A DNA stretch of 20,674 nt from Halieaceae bacterium (GTDB taxonomy: Bacteria > Pseudomonadota > Gammaproteobacteria > Pseudomonadales > Halieaceae), in assembly GCA_011523115.1 (NCBI GenBank), contig WTHO01000175.1:1-20674 (forward strand). The letters are read 5' to 3'. How positions within the stretch are numbered: the stretch's first letter is position 1; each line of letters starts with the position of its first letter. A model generated the notes under the pieces. That model was not told the origin of the DNA and ran no database searches. It saw nothing but the letters and a program-made list of their open reading frames with translations. Positions 1 to 7,299 of this stretch are shown here, piece by piece. Position numbers and translations under genes: made by a program.

Positions 1-2
1 AG

Positions 3-554
3 CTTGTAGAGGGCTTCTTTGCCTGCGGCGTCGCAGCCTCTGTCTATGGTGTCGAAGATCCCTGCGGTTCCTGGATGCCTGAGCCTGTGTTCTCCAACGT
101 GGGCAAGTTATTACTGGCGACGCAGATCTATGATATGCATCGCATTGCTCACGAAGTTTCCGGTGGCTTGATTGTGGCCTTGCCCGGCCCTGACGAAGAC
201 CATAACCCCGCAACGTCGGGCGATTTGGCCTCGGTGCTTACGGGCAGGCCTGATATTCCCTACGACCAGCGCAAAGAGGTTGCTCGGTTTTTAGGCGACA
301 TCACCGCGTCGTCTACCGGTGGCTGGTACTCAGTGATCAGTTTGCATGGTGGGGGTTCTCCCCAGGCGATGAAACGCGAAATCTATCGGCGGTATCCAAT
401 CGAGGAACGGCGCTCCTTGGTCGAACGGCTGTTGGATCGAGGTGTCGCGGAGTCTGGCTCATCGGGCGCCCCCAACCGGCAGAAGCAACCCGGGCAGTGC
501 TGTGCGACGGGATGTCAGCCGCCGGACGCCATTGACGAGAACACCGAGGAGTGA
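3..554 (+). CDS. HpaB-family flavin-dependent monooxygenase, C-terminal part (5' end outside window)
   Basis: The frame is open from base 3 with no stop before TGA at 552-554, so the gene begins upstream; 183 residues are visible. They match the C-terminal helical domain of the 4-hydroxyphenylacetate 3-hydroxylase (HpaB)/4-hydroxybutyryl-CoA dehydratase superfamily. The pattern is P-E-P-V-F-S-N-V-G-K, then YDMHRIAHEVSGGLIV, then ITASSTGGWYSVISLHGGGSP followed by a YRRY-type segment. Family members use FADH2 from a separate reductase to hydroxylate phenols, or act as FAD/FeS dehydratases; the visible part cannot separate these. After the usual family end (about RLLDRGV) there is an unusual polar tail of roughly 35 residues with three cysteines (QCCATGC). 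The next gene converges on it. Family assignment is fairly secure; substrate is unknown. Confidence 0.8.
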   Translation, partial: LVEGFFACGVAASVYGVEDPCGSWMPEPVFSNVGKLLLATQIYDMHRIAHEVSGGLIVALPGPDEDHNPATSGDLASVLTGRPDIPYDQRKEVARFLGDITASSTGGWYSVISLHGGGSPQAMKREIYRRYPIEERRSLVERLLDRGVAESGSSGAPNRQKQPGQCCATGCQPPDAIDENTEE

Positions 555-555
555 G

Positions 556-575
556 CCGCCGCCATTGATCGGCGG
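556..575. other. Small GC hairpin between convergent genes
   Basis: CCGCCG (556-561) and CGGCGG (570-575) form a perfect 6-bp stem with an 8-base loop, just after the stop of the HpaB-like gene and before the end of the convergent dioxygenase gene. No T-tract follows on either strand, so a classical terminator is not demonstrated. It may act as a weak bidirectional transcript end. Confidence 0.3.
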
Positions 576-600
576 GCAGTACTCCTCAGCGCGGTGTCTA

Positions 601-1446
601 TCAGAAGGGCACTGCCAAATCGGCCGGCGGTAGAATTGTGGTGCGCTTCATCAAACGAGCATGCGCTGAATCGAAGGGATCCCTCCGATGCATCGTGCAG
701 GCGTTGTCCCACATCAGCGCGTCACCTGGTTGCCACGCGTGTGAGTAAACAAATTCCGGTTTGGTGGTCCAGTCAAAGAGAAATGCCAGCATGTCGGCGC
801 TCTCCTCATGATCCCAACCCACGATTTCGGTTGTCATACCCGGGCATAGGTAGAGTGCCTTTTTGCCTGTAACCGGGTGCGTGCGCACAATCGGATGGTG
901 AATGTCCGGTGATCGCGCCTTCTGCTTGTTATTGGTAGGAACGCTGTAGGCTTGATTAAAAGCTTCGTAGGATTGATTGGCCAAACATCCGTCCAATTTT
1001 TCGCGAGTCGCCTCGGGCAGGGCGTCCCAAGCCGCACACATGTCCGCAAATTCGGTGTTACCACCTTCGGGCGGTAGCGTGTCCGCCATCAATAGCGAGC
1101 CCACGGCGGGCTTGGGTAGATAGATTTGATCGTAGTGCCAGCCCACTTCAGTATCAGACAAAATCCCGATGCGTCGCCCCTCGCGCTCAATATTGGAGAC
1201 ATACAGAATCTCAGGGTGCTCGGGTGAGAGGTACTCCTCGCGCACGTGGATCTCGAGATCACCGAACGCGCGGCTGAACCCCACTAAAGCCGTCTCGTCG
1301 AAGGACTGGTTGCGGAACAGGAGCAGTTTGTGTTCCGCCCAAAGCGTTCTGATCTCAGCAATATCGTCGCCTTCAGGCGTGCCAGACAACTGGAAGTCGA
1401 GCACTTCGGCACCGAAAGTGGGACTGAGTGGTCGAGTCGCAACCAT
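601..1446 (-). CDS. TauD/TfdA-family Fe(II)/2-oxoglutarate-dependent dioxygenase
   Basis: This gene encodes 281 residues if it starts at the ATG at 1446. That start is chosen because AGGAGA (minus strand, 1459-1454) lies 7 bases before it; an in-frame start at 1485 would add 13 residues without such a site. The family oxidises an alkyl substrate with O2 and 2-oxoglutarate in the cytoplasm, giving succinate and CO2; members cleave taurine, 2,4-D, alkyl sulfates or hydroxylate amino acids. Visible iron ligands are the HxD pair in GWHYDQIY (about H104, D106) and a distal His in TMHRRDPFD (about H253). Arginines follow at about 264 and 268, one of which should bind 2-oxoglutarate. Length is normal for the family and nothing looks broken. 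It is divergent from a transaminase and convergent with the HpaB-like oxygenase. Substrate cannot be predicted. Confidence 0.9.
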   Translation of the reverse strand: MVATRPLSPTFGAEVLDFQLSGTPEGDDIAEIRTLWAEHKLLLFRNQSFDETALVGFSRAFGDLEIHVREEYLSPEHPEILYVSNIEREGRRIGILSDTEVGWHYDQIYLPKPAVGSLLMADTLPPEGGNTEFADMCAAWDALPEATREKLDGCLANQSYEAFNQAYSVPTNNKQKARSPDIHHPIVRTHPVTGKKALYLCPGMTTEIVGWDHEESADMLAFLFDWTTKPEFVYSHAWQPGDALMWDNACTMHRRDPFDSAHARLMKRTTILPPADLAVPF

Positions 1447-1569
1447 AACGAGATCTCCTGCTAGGAACGTCAATTGTACGGACATTTAATGCATAAACCA
1501 ATACACCACTGTTTTTTGGACCGACGTTGCTAAAATCATGACAGTCGATCGTGATTAAAGGAGTCAGAA
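1447..1569. promoter_or_regulatory. Divergent intergenic region with an imperfect dyad (putative operator)
   Basis: These 123 bases separate the divergent dioxygenase and class-IV transaminase genes and must hold both promoters. At 1534-1556 there is an imperfect dyad: AATCA at 1534-1538 and TGATT at 1552-1556, with scattered further matches inside. It sits just upstream of the transaminase ribosome-binding site (AAAGGAG, about 1557-1563), a position suited to a repressor. A TAAAAT element at 1531-1536 could be a -10 box, but I see no good -35 partner. The operator reading is an inference. Confidence 0.35.
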
Positions 1570-2454
1570 ATGGAACAGCCCGTGGCTGAGCCCATCATCT
1601 ACATCGACGGCAATTTTGAGCCGCTGTCGGTTGCACGGATTTCGCCTTTAGACCAAGGGTTTTTGCTTGGCGATGGCATTTTTGATGTGGTCTCCGCATG
1701 GGACTCAAAAATCTTTATGTTGGATGCTCATTTGGATCGGTTCTTTGATTCGATGCGAGCCGCACGATTGGAGACCCGACTATCTAGAGAGCAGTGGGTA
1801 GATGCCATTGTTGAGACGACTCGCAGAAATAAGCTCTCCGACGCGAGCATTCGATTTATTCTGACAAGAGGGGTGCCCGACGGTGTGGTTGCAGATCCAC
1901 GACACATTCAGCCAACGGAGATGATTTGGGCGGCGCCCTATATCTTTTTGGCCGATGAGGAAAAGCGTTCAACTGGGATCCGGATCATGATCAGCTCGAT
2001 GAGGGGGTTTGCGCCCGATACCCTTGATCCAAGGTTCAAGTGTTTGGACCGCCTCAGTTCCCAGTTGATCAGGCTGGAGGCACTTGAAGCAGGATATGAC
2101 GATGCCGTGTGGCTGGACGGCCACGGTTACGTCGCCGAGGCGGCGGCCAGCAATATATTTGTTGTCAAAAATGACGAAATCTTCACGCCGCAGACTGGTA
2201 TTTTGAGAGGGATTACTCGAGCCACCGTCCTCGAGCTTGCCGAGCGCGGCGGTATACCCCATCGCGAGTCTCAGCTGACGGCATTTGACTTATATTCAGC
2301 GGATGAAGTCTTTACCTGCAGCACTGCGGGGGGGCCCTTGCCAGTGAGGGAGGTTTCAGGCCGTGCCATTGCCGCCACGGGGCCCATTACCGAGAGAATA
2401 TCTGAGCTTTATTGGCAGATGCGCGCTGAGGGCGAATACAGCACCCCAATCTAG
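1570..2454 (+). CDS. Class-IV (fold type IV) PLP aminotransferase, BCAT/D-amino-acid/R-amine transaminase group
   Basis: The product has 294 residues, with ATG preceded by AGGAG at 6-7 bases. The enzyme should move an amino group between an amine or amino acid and a keto acid using PLP. Visible family features: LLGDGIFDVV near residues 32-41; phosphate-binding Arg in HLDRF (about R57); the PLP lysine in PRFKCLDRLSSQ (K157); the cofactor-contact Glu in YVAEAAASNIFVV (E190); GILRGITR (210-217); and the phosphate loop STAGGPLPV (251-259). The stretch FDVVSAWDSKIFMLDAHLDRF looks more like D-amino-acid or R-selective amine transaminases than classical IlvE, which has FEGIRAY there, but stereopreference is only a guess. 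A class-III transaminase converges on it 57 bases downstream. Confidence 0.9.
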   Translation: MEQPVAEPIIYIDGNFEPLSVARISPLDQGFLLGDGIFDVVSAWDSKIFMLDAHLDRFFDSMRAARLETRLSREQWVDAIVETTRRNKLSDASIRFILTRGVPDGVVADPRHIQPTEMIWAAPYIFLADEEKRSTGIRIMISSMRGFAPDTLDPRFKCLDRLSSQLIRLEALEAGYDDAVWLDGHGYVAEAAASNIFVVKNDEIFTPQTGILRGITRATVLELAERGGIPHRESQLTAFDLYSADEVFTCSTAGGPLPVREVSGRAIAATGPITERISELYWQMRAEGEYSTPI

Positions 2455-2511
2455 TCTCCCGCAGAGCGCCCACCCGCGCGGGCATCGGCGGGATGGCAGG
2501 ATCGTCCCCAT

Positions 2512-3897
2512 TCAATGGTAAGTCGCCTCAACTTTTTTTAGCGCGGCTGACAATGCGCTCATGGCCAGATCTATTTCGCTTTCAAGAATGGTGAAGGGGG
2601 GACCGCACTTGATGGAATTTGGCACAAACCCGCCGAGGAATACGCCATGCTCCATGCAAGTCGCGGCCACGATGTTATTCGGGTGCTGGGACAGATCGCC
2701 CTGAAAACCGGTATATCGGTCCATTGGTACGACGGGTTCTCGATTCCCATCTACCACGTCAACGACATAGTAAAGGCCGGCACCTGAGATCCGGCCGATC
2801 GACGGATGTATGTCTGCAAGCCGTTGCAAATGGTCTCGCAGATACCGTCCTTTCTGTCGCACGGTGTCGAGTATGTCGGCCCCCAACATATACTCGATTG
2901 TTCCCACGATACTGGCACAAACGAGTGGGTGTGCGTCCCAGGTGCTGCCGCTCCACCACCGTCCATCCTCAAAAATCTCCGCGATAGGGTGACTCACCAC
3001 GAAACCCCCTGAAGGTAGCGAAGATCCGTTGATGCCCTTACCAACGACCATGATGTCCGGTGAGATATCGGGTGACAGCTGATAGCCGAACCACTCTCCG
3101 AGTCGACCCATTCCGCACAAGACTTCGTCATCTATCCACAGAATGTTGTGCTTGCGGAGCAACGCGACTAACCCCGGGTAGTAATCCGGATGAGGCATTA
3201 AGCCTGCTGCGCCGAACATGGGCTCGCTGATAACCGCAGCAATGTTCTCGGGGCCGCAGGCGAGCATGAGTTGTTCAGTAGCCACCAGAGACGGCAACCT
3301 CCCTTGCGCTTGGAAATCCTGTGGCTCAGGTGGTGGAATAGGGATGTAGCCCTGCGCCGGTATATTGGGGACGTCCCGCGTCTGTTCAAACCGCCCCGAA
3401 TCTGATGGAGAGAAGTTGCCTCTGTAGCCGCGTAACAACGTCGGGCCACTTGTCAGGCCATGATAGGAATGGGCCTGAGTCATAATGAGCGGACGCCCTG
3501 TGTATAGCCGCGCGACTTGTATGGCATTTTCGCATGCCTCTGATCCGGAGGCTAAGAATCGAACCCGGCTCGCCCAACCTGAATCACCGCCAAGTACGTC
3601 TTCGACCAACAGCTTGGCCGCCCGCGCGCGCAGATCAGTACCCAAACCAAAAAAAACGTGGCCGTAGCGTTCCATCGCCCGCTTGATCGCGTCGTGTGGC
3701 GCAGGGTGTCGATGCCCTAGAGAGTCCGAAATCAACTGACTCTGAAAGTCCAGTAACTTCGAACCATCAGCGAGATGAATATAGTTGCCGTCTACGCGCT
3801 GCACGGCAGCGTAATTGAGCTCGCGGCCTGATGCCGTGTTATGCAGATAGTAACGCCTATCCCAGTCCTCAATAGTTCTCCAGTCAATATCGGTCAT
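2512..3897 (-). CDS. Class-III PLP aminotransferase (omega-amino acid/amine transaminase family)
   Basis: The product has 461 residues, normal for fold-type-I class-III enzymes. The ATG start follows a weak GAGGCG. Such enzymes transaminate terminal (omega) amines or amino acids such as beta-alanine, GABA or taurine; some isomerise glutamate-1-semialdehyde. Visible features: phosphate-binding GSEACEN (118-124); the PLP-stacking aromatic in SYHG (144-147); the Asp that pairs with the pyridine nitrogen in WIDDEV (D257); GMGRLGEWF; and the Schiff-base lysine in VVGKGINGSSLPSGG (K287). It is divergent from the bicupin gene and convergent with the class-IV transaminase, so it may work in the same nitrogen-removal pathway. 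Family is secure; substrate unknown. Confidence 0.92.
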   Translation of the reverse strand: MTDIDWRTIEDWDRRYYLHNTASGRELNYAAVQRVDGNYIHLADGSKLLDFQSQLISDSLGHRHPAPHDAIKRAMERYGHVFFGLGTDLRARAAKLLVEDVLGGDSGWASRVRFLASGSEACENAIQVARLYTGRPLIMTQAHSYHGLTSGPTLLRGYRGNFSPSDSGRFEQTRDVPNIPAQGYIPIPPPEPQDFQAQGRLPSLVATEQLMLACGPENIAAVISEPMFGAAGLMPHPDYYPGLVALLRKHNILWIDDEVLCGMGRLGEWFGYQLSPDISPDIMVVGKGINGSSLPSGGFVVSHPIAEIFEDGRWWSGSTWDAHPLVCASIVGTIEYMLGADILDTVRQKGRYLRDHLQRLADIHPSIGRISGAGLYYVVDVVDGNREPVVPMDRYTGFQGDLSQHPNNIVAATCMEHGVFLGGFVPNSIKCGPPFTILESEIDLAMSALSAALKKVEATYH

Positions 3898-4052
3898 GTC
3901 GTCGCCTCACGCACTTTGTTAGATGAAACTTATCAGAACCGGATCCTTTGGTATCGCACCCAGTAGGACCCGGGGTGACCTGACGGTTGAGACATGAGCT
4001 CCGCTCAGGTAGCGTGAGAAGGGACGATAGGTTGATGCGAAGGAGTGGCACC
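3898..4052. promoter_or_regulatory. Divergent intergenic region with spaced inverted repeat
   Basis: This 155-base region separates the minus-strand class-III transaminase from the plus-strand bicupin gene. It holds a perfect 6-bp inverted repeat, ACCTGA at 3978-3983 and TCAGGT at 4005-4010, with 21 bases between, about two helical turns. That geometry could suit a dimeric regulator, but a 6-bp repeat can arise by chance. At the right edge AGGAG (4041-4045) is the ribosome-binding site that sets the GTG start at 4053. No convincing -35/-10 pair was found. Confidence 0.3.
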
Positions 4053-5075
4053 GTGACACAACACTGGCAGCGAGATGAACCTACTTTCTACAATTTTCTA
4101 GCACTTGAACGAAATGCGTTGGACGCGCCCGATATTCTGGCGGGTTTGTCCGGCGCGCTGATGAGTACTGACCCGAAGTCGGACGCTTTCACATACGTCC
4201 TGAACCTACCGGCGGGTTTCAAGGGACGCACTGATGCGAATCTGGCTTCGCTGGAATTTTTTGTCCTCAGCGGTGATCTTGCCCTAAACGGAGAGCAGGC
4301 GGGCGCTGGCTGCTACCTGCACCTTCCTCAGCTTGGCGGTGGTGGCGAAATTTCCTCCAGGGCCGGCGCCACGGCAATCGCATTCTGGAATCCCAACCTA
4401 CCCAGCTATGCCTACCCAGTTACTCGAAATCGCGTCATCAAAACCTGGGAAAAACCCTGGACGCCGAGCATTCCCGGTACCTGTGGTGGTGTGATGCACA
4501 AATCGCTTCGGCTGCCTGATCCAGTTCCTCATCCTAACGATGAGGGTTTTGACGGCGGGCCCGGGGGATACATTCGATTTCAGTATATCGAGCCGAATAT
4601 GATCGCCCGCGACGAGCACGTTCACCACGAGTGCTGGGAGGAGATCATCGTGTTACAGGGGGATGTTTTTCTAATCAACGAAGGTCAAATGGGTATCGGC
4701 TCTGTGGTCGGTCACCCTCAGGAGTGGTACCACGCACCCTTTGTGTCCCGGTCCGGGGCACTCATTATGGTGCACACTGACGGACCGATGGGGTTCCCAT
4801 GGCCTCCTCGCGAATATCCCGAAGCGGATAAACTCTGCGCATGTTATTTGGAGACCGCGACGTTTGAGACGCCGACCGAGCACATCCCGTGGGATGAACA
4901 TCCTATCGCTGCGATGCAGGAGGCGTCGTCCGAGTATCAAGCGTGGCGCAAGTCTCCGGAAGGACAGAAGTGGGGTGGGTACGAGGACACCACAGAGGTG
5001 CCCGCGTTACCGGGTGGCCGGGGCACGCAGTCTGAATATCGAGCCAGTTGGCGCCGACAGAGTCAGAGTGACTAG
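4053..5075 (+). CDS. Bicupin-fold protein (cupin/DUF4437-like)
   Basis: It encodes 340 residues from a GTG start at 4053, chosen because AGGAG at 4041-4045 lies exactly 7 bases upstream. Upstream in-frame ATGs at 3987 and 4035 lack such a site, and the 4035 codon precedes the site itself. Two beta-barrel halves are visible. The N-terminal cupin (about 45-125; FEATURES such as LNLPAGF and EFFVLSGDLALNG) lacks the metal histidines. The C-terminal cupin (about 170-250) has the metal motif: EHVHHECWEEIIVLQGD (H189, H191, E196/E197) and a later His in QEWYHAPF (H227). Cupins of this layout include dioxygenases, isomerases and lyases acting on small polar compounds, so a metalloenzyme is likely but the reaction is open. 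A VOC-fold gene follows 33 bases downstream. Confidence 0.75.
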   Translation: MTQHWQRDEPTFYNFLALERNALDAPDILAGLSGALMSTDPKSDAFTYVLNLPAGFKGRTDANLASLEFFVLSGDLALNGEQAGAGCYLHLPQLGGGGEISSRAGATAIAFWNPNLPSYAYPVTRNRVIKTWEKPWTPSIPGTCGGVMHKSLRLPDPVPHPNDEGFDGGPGGYIRFQYIEPNMIARDEHVHHECWEEIIVLQGDVFLINEGQMGIGSVVGHPQEWYHAPFVSRSGALIMVHTDGPMGFPWPPREYPEADKLCACYLETATFETPTEHIPWDEHPIAAMQEASSEYQAWRKSPEGQKWGGYEDTTEVPALPGGRGTQSEYRASWRRQSQSD

Positions 5076-5108
5076 CGATTAACAAGTTTTCCGCGGGGTT
5101 TGCGACAG

Positions 5109-5576
5109 ATGATTAGCTCGGTTCACCACACGGCACTCTTTGTCACATCGGTTGAGCGATCAATCGCGTTCTATACCGAGGTCCTTGGTCTGAGTCTGAT
5201 CAGCCGAAGTGACAACTGGGGGGGAGCTTTCCTTGATCAGGTCTGCGGGGGTGTTGAGGGACTCAAAATCAACATAGCACTGGTGACTGCTGGAGACCAC
5301 ATCATCGAGCTGATCGAGGTTTTGGACAAACCGGCTATTCCCACTGATGAAAACCCGAGACAGTATGGTATTGCCCGTATCGGTTTCGAAGTAGCAGACA
5401 TCGAGGACACTGTTTCCCAGTTGAGGAGCAAAGGAGTGCGGTTTTTGAGCGACATCGTCACAGTTGATGTCAAACCTGACCAGCATTACTCCGATGGGAA
5501 GGCGATTAAATTTCAGGACCCCGACGGCATCATCCTCGAGCTGCAACAGCCCCCCAGACCTGGGGTAAAGACCTGA
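5109..5576 (+). CDS. VOC superfamily (glyoxalase/epimerase/dioxygenase-fold) protein
   Basis: The product has 155 residues from the ATG at 5109. A TTG at 5100 would add three residues, and neither start has a strong ribosome-binding site (GGGG at 5095-5098). Two beta-alpha-beta-beta-beta units are visible: HHTALFVTSVERSIAFYTEVLGL (broken here at the family's HxAxxV and FYxxxLG landmarks) and YGIARIGFEVADIEDT, ending in DPDGIILELQQP. The length fits single-chain glyoxalase I or methylmalonyl-CoA epimerase-type proteins. Likely metal ligands are H7, E67 and E144, but the third-strand position where the family usually has His (before IAF) holds Arg (R90). Metal binding may therefore be altered. 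It lies 33 bases after the bicupin gene, so the two are probably one transcript ending at the hairpin at 5582-5606. Confidence 0.8.
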   Translation: MISSVHHTALFVTSVERSIAFYTEVLGLSLISRSDNWGGAFLDQVCGGVEGLKINIALVTAGDHIIELIEVLDKPAIPTDENPRQYGIARIGFEVADIEDTVSQLRSKGVRFLSDIVTVDVKPDQHYSDGKAIKFQDPDGIILELQQPPRPGVKT

Positions 5577-5581
5577 ACCGA

Positions 5582-5606
5582 CCGCCGCGGGGCGGGATGT
5601 GTTTTT
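5582..5606 (+). terminator. Putative rho-independent terminator after the bicupin/VOC pair
   Basis: CCGCC (5582-5586), loop GCGG, GGCGG (5591-5595) form a perfect 5-bp GC stem, followed within six bases by TTTTT (5602-5606). It begins 6 bases after the VOC stop codon. The short stem and the gap before the T-run make it a moderate candidate. The rest of the 5577-5666 gap holds only a short AGCCGCGGCT palindrome. Confidence 0.5.
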
Positions 5607-5666
5607 CAAAATAGGCTGGGATGACTGGGGTCGAAGCCGCGGCTCCCGAGGGCTGAAGGCTGGACG

Positions 5667-7298
5667 TTAAGTCGTTGCCTGCCCCTCGTTTAGCTCGCGC
5701 GGCTTGCGGTCCTCGATAATCATATCGGCCGCTTTTTCCCCGATCACCATGCTGATGGCGTTTAAGTTACCACTTGGGATTTGTGGAATGATCGAGCTGT
5801 CGACAACCCGGAGCCCTTGCATCCCTCTTACGCGCAACCGGTGATCCACCACCGCCAGTTCATCTGAACCCATTTTGCAGGTACCGCAGGAGTGATAGAC
5901 ATGTGAGGCTGTCTCGCGGATGTAGGCCTCCCACTCGTCGTCACTGTCCACGTCTTTCCCCGGCGCGAGCTCACCCTCTATGTAGGGGCGAAACGCCTCT
6001 GTTGAAAAAGCTTTGCGGGCCATGCGTAGCCCGTTGATCAGCGTTTCCCGATCGAGTGGATCCGAGAGCAAGTTCATTTCAATCTTGAGGCTGTCCTCCG
6101 GATTGCTAGAGCGCAACGCCACGGATCCTCGACTTCTGCTGTTATTGATATTGGGCTGTAGCGTGACAGCGGGCCGGTCGAGCATCTGCAAACCTGCTTC
6201 CGTGATTTCGTAAGCGAAGGCACCAAAGTGAAATTGAATGTCGGGATAACTGAGCTTGGGGGACGATTTGACAAACGCGACGCCTGATTGGACAAAGGTC
6301 GCGGGCCCACCTAACGTCGTCAGATATCGAAGCCCATGACGAATTCGGCCAAGGACGTTGTCGTCCATATTGGTGGTCCGCTGATTCACCAGCGCTTTGA
6401 CCGCCGCAACGGGGTGATCCTGAAGATTTTTGCCGACGCCTGGCAGATCAACCAGAGAGCTGATGCCGATCTCTCTGAGTTGATCGGCGGGCCCGATCCC
6501 CGCCAGCATGAGAAGCTTCGGCGAGTTAAACGTGCTCGCGCTCAGAATGACCTCATGGTGAGCTCTCGCTTGTCTGATTGCCCCTTTGTGTTGGAACTCA
6601 ATCCCAATCGCCCGGTTTCCCTCTAGCACTAATCTCTTTGCGTGTGCGTGCTGAAGTACAGTGAGATTTCTTCTCTTTTTGATCGGATCGAGATATCCAG
6701 TCGCCGTGCTTGAGCGCAAGCCATTCCAATGCGTAACGTGAGCGATCGATGCGCCTTCGCAGGGCTCGGTGTTGTAGCGCCTGTTTGTCGAGACTCCGAT
6801 TTCACTCATGGCGTCGAGAAAAACCTTGGTCATCTTTGGTACGCCTCTGAGCTCGCTGATCGCTACGGGCCCACTTTTTCCATAGTCATCGTTGAGGTTG
6901 GAGTGATCTCGCTCTACCCGCCGGAAATAAGGTAGCAGCGAGTCGTAGTCCCATCCCGGGTTCCCATTGTCACGCCAGCCGTCATAGTCACCGCGGTTAC
7001 CCCGCGCATAGATCACACCATTGATGGAGCTGGAGCCACCTAACACTTTCCCTCTGGAAAGCATGTCAACGCGCCCATTGCGAGTCTCATCGGGTTCAGA
7101 CATAAACATCCAATCAGAATCGGGGTTGCCAATGCAGGCCGGACAGAGGCTTGGAAACATATACCGTGGCTTGAGGTGCGACCCGCCGGCCTCCAACAAC
7201 AGTACGGTGACCTGTGGATCAGCACTCAATCGATTGGCTAGCGCCGCGCCCGAGGAGCCGGCGCCGACGATGATGTAGTCCCAGTAGTCTGCTTCCAT
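5667..7298 (-). CDS. GMC-family FAD-dependent alcohol oxidoreductase (choline dehydrogenase-like)
   Basis: The product has 543 residues. GMC enzymes oxidise primary alcohols to aldehydes with FAD; relatives include choline, glucose, polyethylene-glycol and alkanol dehydrogenases. Visible features: the FAD-binding fold YIIVGAGSSGAALANRL with GxGxxG at 12-17 and the Glu of LLLEAG; the GMC signature GKVLGGSSSINGVIYARG (83-100); a second signature SASTFNSPKLLMLAGIGP (253-270); the catalytic His in YHSCGTCKMG (H469); and the partner Asn in SGNLNA (N513). No signal peptide is seen. The ATG comes one base after the stop of the upstream ABC ATPase gene, and its ribosome-binding site (AGGTGA) lies inside that gene's end, so translation is probably coupled. 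This ties the enzyme to the imported substrate or its first product. Family is secure; substrate is inferred only by context. Confidence 0.93.
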   Translation of the reverse strand: MEADYWDYIIVGAGSSGAALANRLSADPQVTVLLLEAGGSHLKPRYMFPSLCPACIGNPDSDWMFMSEPDETRNGRVDMLSRGKVLGGSSSINGVIYARGNRGDYDGWRDNGNPGWDYDSLLPYFRRVERDHSNLNDDYGKSGPVAISELRGVPKMTKVFLDAMSEIGVSTNRRYNTEPCEGASIAHVTHWNGLRSSTATGYLDPIKKRRNLTVLQHAHAKRLVLEGNRAIGIEFQHKGAIRQARAHHEVILSASTFNSPKLLMLAGIGPADQLREIGISSLVDLPGVGKNLQDHPVAAVKALVNQRTTNMDDNVLGRIRHGLRYLTTLGGPATFVQSGVAFVKSSPKLSYPDIQFHFGAFAYEITEAGLQMLDRPAVTLQPNINNSRSRGSVALRSSNPEDSLKIEMNLLSDPLDRETLINGLRMARKAFSTEAFRPYIEGELAPGKDVDSDDEWEAYIRETASHVYHSCGTCKMGSDELAVVDHRLRVRGMQGLRVVDSSIIPQIPSGNLNAISMVIGEKAADMIIEDRKPRELNEGQATT

Positions 7299-7299
7299 C

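Noticed and set aside
2473..2482. CCCGCGCGGG palindrome between the two transaminase genes
   Set aside because: A perfect palindrome with no loop and no T-tract, in GC-rich DNA; likely chance.
2619..3012. Overlapping open frames opposite the class-III transaminase and similar ones elsewhere
   Set aside because: They lie antisense or out of frame to strongly recognisable genes, have Arg/Ser/Pro-rich compositions and show no family motifs.
3987..4052. Longer N-terminus for the bicupin gene (ATG at 3987 or 4035)
   Set aside because: The only good ribosome-binding site, AGGAG at 4041-4045, is correctly spaced for the GTG at 4053 and would be inside the longer coding sequences; the extra residues are Arg-rich and not family-like.
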